A DNA stretch of 7,070 bases from JAEXNA01 sp050486105 (GTDB lineage Bacteria > Vulcanimicrobiota > Xenobia > Xenobiales > JADMJV01). Made by a program: the position numbers and the translations under genes. Positions 5,281 through 7,070 of this stretch are shown here, in pieces; the stretch's first letter is position 1; each line of letters begins with the position of its first letter. The stretch spans positions 1 through 7,070 of the forward strand of contig JBJHCR010000326.1 of NCBI GenBank assembly GCA_050486105.1, in the 5' to 3' direction. The notes under the pieces were generated by a model. The model was given only the letters and a program-made list of their open reading frames with translations, did not search any database and was not told the DNA's origin.

Positions 5281-5670
5281 CCTCCTCGCTCTACGACCTG
5301 TTGATTCGCCATCCGCGGGTCATCATGTCTATCCAGACAAACGGATCCTGAGCGCCGCCCCCCATCTCAAGTCGCCTTGCTAGAGTACTTCTCCCACTCC
5401 TCCCCCTTCAACCTATCCACCAACAAGCCAAGCCGGCTCGGGAAATTTGGTGGTGGGGAAGTGGGTGCGACTCTGGGCAGCATAGCGCCGGAATCTCCTA
5501 CTCAGGCGACGATGGGGTGAGAAAGTTCGGTGACATCGCAGCCGATCTCATCGAGTGAAAGAGGCTCTAGCAATCCCTGCCCCTCACGGTATCTCGAAAG
5601 CCTAGCCTCCGAGATGACCGAGAGGGGGTTACCAACAAACGAACGAAGAGCCAAGAGTCCGTCGCTTTAT

Positions 5671-5700
5671 TTGACCCCGAAGGTCCAAGCCCTATATAGT
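5671..5700 (+). promoter_or_regulatory. Sigma70-type promoter for the UPF0182 gene
   Basis: TTGACC (5671-5676, 5 of 6 to consensus) is followed after 18 bases by TATAGT (5695-5700, 5 of 6). An overlapping TATATA at 5693-5698 gives a 16-base spacer. Transcription would start near 5707, leaving a leader of about 30 bases before the ATG at 5737. This suggests that the membrane gene is transcribed independently of the upstream cassette. Confidence 0.6.
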
Positions 5701-5736
5701 GGAACCATCCTGAGCCTCTAAGTTAGAAGCCAACCC

Positions 5737-7070
5737 ATGCATAAAAAGATTCGCCTCCTCATAGCTGCCGTTTGTGCAGTCATAGTTTTCTTCTCTCTTT
5801 CCATCGTATGGGTGAGACTATACGGAGATTTCTTGTGGATGGAAGAGTTGGGACAGACGGAGGTTTTTTGGACCTGGTTCAAGGCTCGAATCGGTTGCTT
5901 TGCGGCAGGATTCGTCTTGGGCTCAGTGGTGGTAGGGTTGAATCTGTGGTTCGTGCGAACTCTCTGCCATCGAAATCCTCGAGGTGGGGCCAAAGCTCGA
6001 GTGGAAGGGCACAAAGTGGTCATGGTCACCGAGCGGCCGATTCCCTGGTCGGTGGTGATCGCTGGAACATTGTTAGGAGGGGTCTTCGGAGGCCTGGGAG
6101 CCCAACCCCTATACGAACCCTGGTTGCTTTATCTCTATCAGGTGCCCTTCGAGGTGACCGACCCCCTCTTCGGCAAAGACGCGGCCCTATTCTTATTCAG
6201 TATTCCCTTCTTGCGCTCGCTCCTGGTACTCTTCAACGTGGCGCTGATCGTCAGTCTACTCGGGGCAATCTTGCTGCACTCCTATCATGGAACCCCCGGA
6301 TTTGTTGGTCCTGGTCGACCTCCAGAAGGGGTCTTCGTTCACCTCTCGTGGCTGGTGGCCGCCTTCCTGTTAGGACGAGCCCCTGCGTTTTTGATGGACC
6401 GCTACGACCTAGTGGTTTACGGCCAAGGTGTCTCGGCGGGAGCCGGCTATGTGGATGCCAACGTCCGCTCCATCGTATTGGTTGCACTCGCCCTACTTTG
6501 CGTTGTGGTCTCCATCTTCTTAATTTTCACCAAAACCCCATCGAAGTCGCCCATAAAATTGTTGGCTGCGGTCTTGAGTGTTCCCTTGGCTGCAGCCCTG
6601 GGCTTACAAGTCCTGCCATTGGGGGTGCAGAACTATCGGGTTGCCCCAAATGAACTGGCCCTGGAACGCCCTTACATCCAATCAGGCATCTCCATGACAC
6701 TCAAGGGGTTTGGCTTGGAGAACATCTCCACCCGGGAGATCGATGCCGTCCGGGACACCGAAGGCCTAGATTTGAACAACCACCTGGACACCATCGTCAA
6801 CATCAGACTTTGGGACTGGAACCCCCTTCTAGAAACCTATCGGCAGTTGCAGGCCCTGCGCCAATACTACACCTTCAATGACGCTGACATCGACCGCTAC
6901 ACCATCGAGGGTGACTATCGCCAAACCATGCTGGCCGCTCGACAGATCACCTGGGACAATATGGACGAAAAGGCCAGGACCTGGGTGAACGTCCACCTCA
7001 AGTACACCCATGGGTACGGCGCGGTCATGAGCCCGGTGAACGAGGTCAGCTCTCAAGGACAGCCCAGCCT
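5737..7070 (+). CDS. UPF0182 (COG1615) family integral membrane protein, 3' truncated by the window edge
   Basis: This is a conserved membrane protein of unknown function. ATG 5737 is the first start after an in-frame stop at 5719-5721, with only a weak AGAAG ribosome site. The 444 complete codons show about seven hydrophobic segments: near 7-27, 52-74, 104-121, 156-180, 199-217, 244-265 and 275-296. After the last one comes the start of a large, probably extracytoplasmic domain. Family-like motifs are NELALERPYI (305-314), GFGLENI (324-330), IRLWDWNPLLETYRQLQ (356-372), DIDRYTIEGDYRQ (384-396) and WVNVHLKYTHGYGAVMSPVNEV (417-437, in part). Full-length members are often around 900 residues, so roughly half is missing only because the window ends. 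It has its own promoter and a more G+C-rich sample than the cassette, so it is probably host chromosome. No enzymatic role can be assigned. Confidence 0.93.
   Translation, partial: MHKKIRLLIAAVCAVIVFFSLSIVWVRLYGDFLWMEELGQTEVFWTWFKARIGCFAAGFVLGSVVVGLNLWFVRTLCHRNPRGGAKARVEGHKVVMVTERPIPWSVVIAGTLLGGVFGGLGAQPLYEPWLLYLYQVPFEVTDPLFGKDAALFLFSIPFLRSLLVLFNVALIVSLLGAILLHSYHGTPGFVGPGRPPEGVFVHLSWLVAAFLLGRAPAFLMDRYDLVVYGQGVSAGAGYVDANVRSIVLVALALLCVVVSIFLIFTKTPSKSPIKLLAAVLSVPLAAALGLQVLPLGVQNYRVAPNELALERPYIQSGISMTLKGFGLENISTREIDAVRDTEGLDLNNHLDTIVNIRLWDWNPLLETYRQLQALRQYYTFNDADIDRYTIEGDYRQTMLAARQITWDNMDEKARTWVNVHLKYTHGYGAVMSPVNEVSSQGQPS

Larger units (their letters stand above)
1..5290. mobile_element. Putative integrative island carrying an ABC-3C cassette (left end outside the window)
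   Basis: An integrase, a three-gene conflict cassette and integrase-site-like repeats (5223-5244) lie side by side and stop before a conserved chromosomal gene. The left end is outside the window. The right end is not proven: no duplicated tRNA end or clear att core is visible, so the boundary near 5245-5290 is a guess based on the tandem repeat and the change to gene-poor sequence. Confidence 0.4.
5086..5670. other. Gene-poor junction between the ABC-3C operon and the UPF0182 gene
   Basis: About 585 bases hold no reading frame that I recognise on either strand. The short frames here (for example 5530-5721 plus and 5032-5238 minus) have no good ribosome site and no family resemblance. I see no tRNA cloverleaf or T-arm sequence. 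The stretch holds a loose inverted repeat, a copy of the ctgttccag motif, the GGCACACTAT tandem repeat and a short hairpin, listed separately. The part after about 5290 shows no clear signal and may be decayed sequence at an integration scar. Confidence 0.6.

Noticed and set aside
5240..5400. A tRNA gene or tRNA-derived attachment site at the island end
   Set aside because: The short hairpin 5267-5280 first suggested a T-arm, but there is no GTTCGA-type loop, acceptor stem or anticodon arm nearby.
5530..5721. 63-residue frame just before the UPF0182 gene
   Set aside because: It is low-complexity, has no ribosome site, starts at GTG and overlaps the probable promoter at 5671-5700.
5772..6653. 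293-residue plus-strand frame overlapping the UPF0182 gene
   Set aside because: It is an out-of-frame shadow. The frame starting at 5737 gives clear UPF0182 motifs and membrane segments, while this one is Arg/Gly/Ser-rich nonsense.

Overview
The window looks like a bacterial chromosome segment in which an integrase-associated cargo cassette sits next to a conserved housekeeping-type membrane gene. The organism cannot be named from the sequence. The 10-N gap points to a draft or metagenome assembly. The flanking UPF0182 membrane protein occurs in several bacterial phyla, so it does not settle the taxonomy. In 60-base samples, G+C is 38/60 in the integrase (481-540), 30/60 in the ATPase gene (3541-3600) and 38/60 in the UPF0182 gene (6421-6480). 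This hints that the cassette differs in composition, but two or three samples are weak evidence.

Layout, left to right. (1) Positions 2-1375 hold a 5'-truncated tyrosine recombinase (phage-type integrase) with a recognisable catalytic set. Its conserved domain ends near position 1015. The remaining reading frame runs through three successive inverted repeats (1039-1061, 1114-1154, 1172-1263), so it is probably not ordinary domain sequence. (2) Positions 1425-5085 hold three genes on one strand whose stop and start codons overlap. They are an effector with an N-terminal PD-(D/E)XK/Cap4-like nuclease segment and an ABC-3C C-terminal domain, a 167-residue middle component, and a 655-residue SMC/Rad50-like DUF3732 ATPase with a CPLC zinc-hook-like motif. 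This matches the three-component ABC (ABC-3C) systems predicted from comparative genomics to act in biological conflict. (3) Positions 5086-5670 have no convincing gene. They hold an 11-bp tandem repeat (GGCACACTAT core) that may be an integrase arm site or an element end, plus small inverted repeats. (4) A good sigma70-type promoter at 5671-5700 precedes a UPF0182 gene (5737 to the window end, truncated), which is probably the host-side flank.

How the genes would work together (inference): the integrase moves the island. The ABC-3C ATPase would sense or clamp aberrant nucleic acid through its coiled coil and ATPase heads. The middle component would connect it to the effector, whose nuclease-like N terminus would carry out the response. 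The overlaps GTGA (2618-2621) and TTGA (3118-3121) imply translational coupling and a controlled ratio of subunits. An imperfect 14-bp direct repeat (1113-1126 and 5201-5214) brackets the ABC-3C cassette and might mark it as a separate module.
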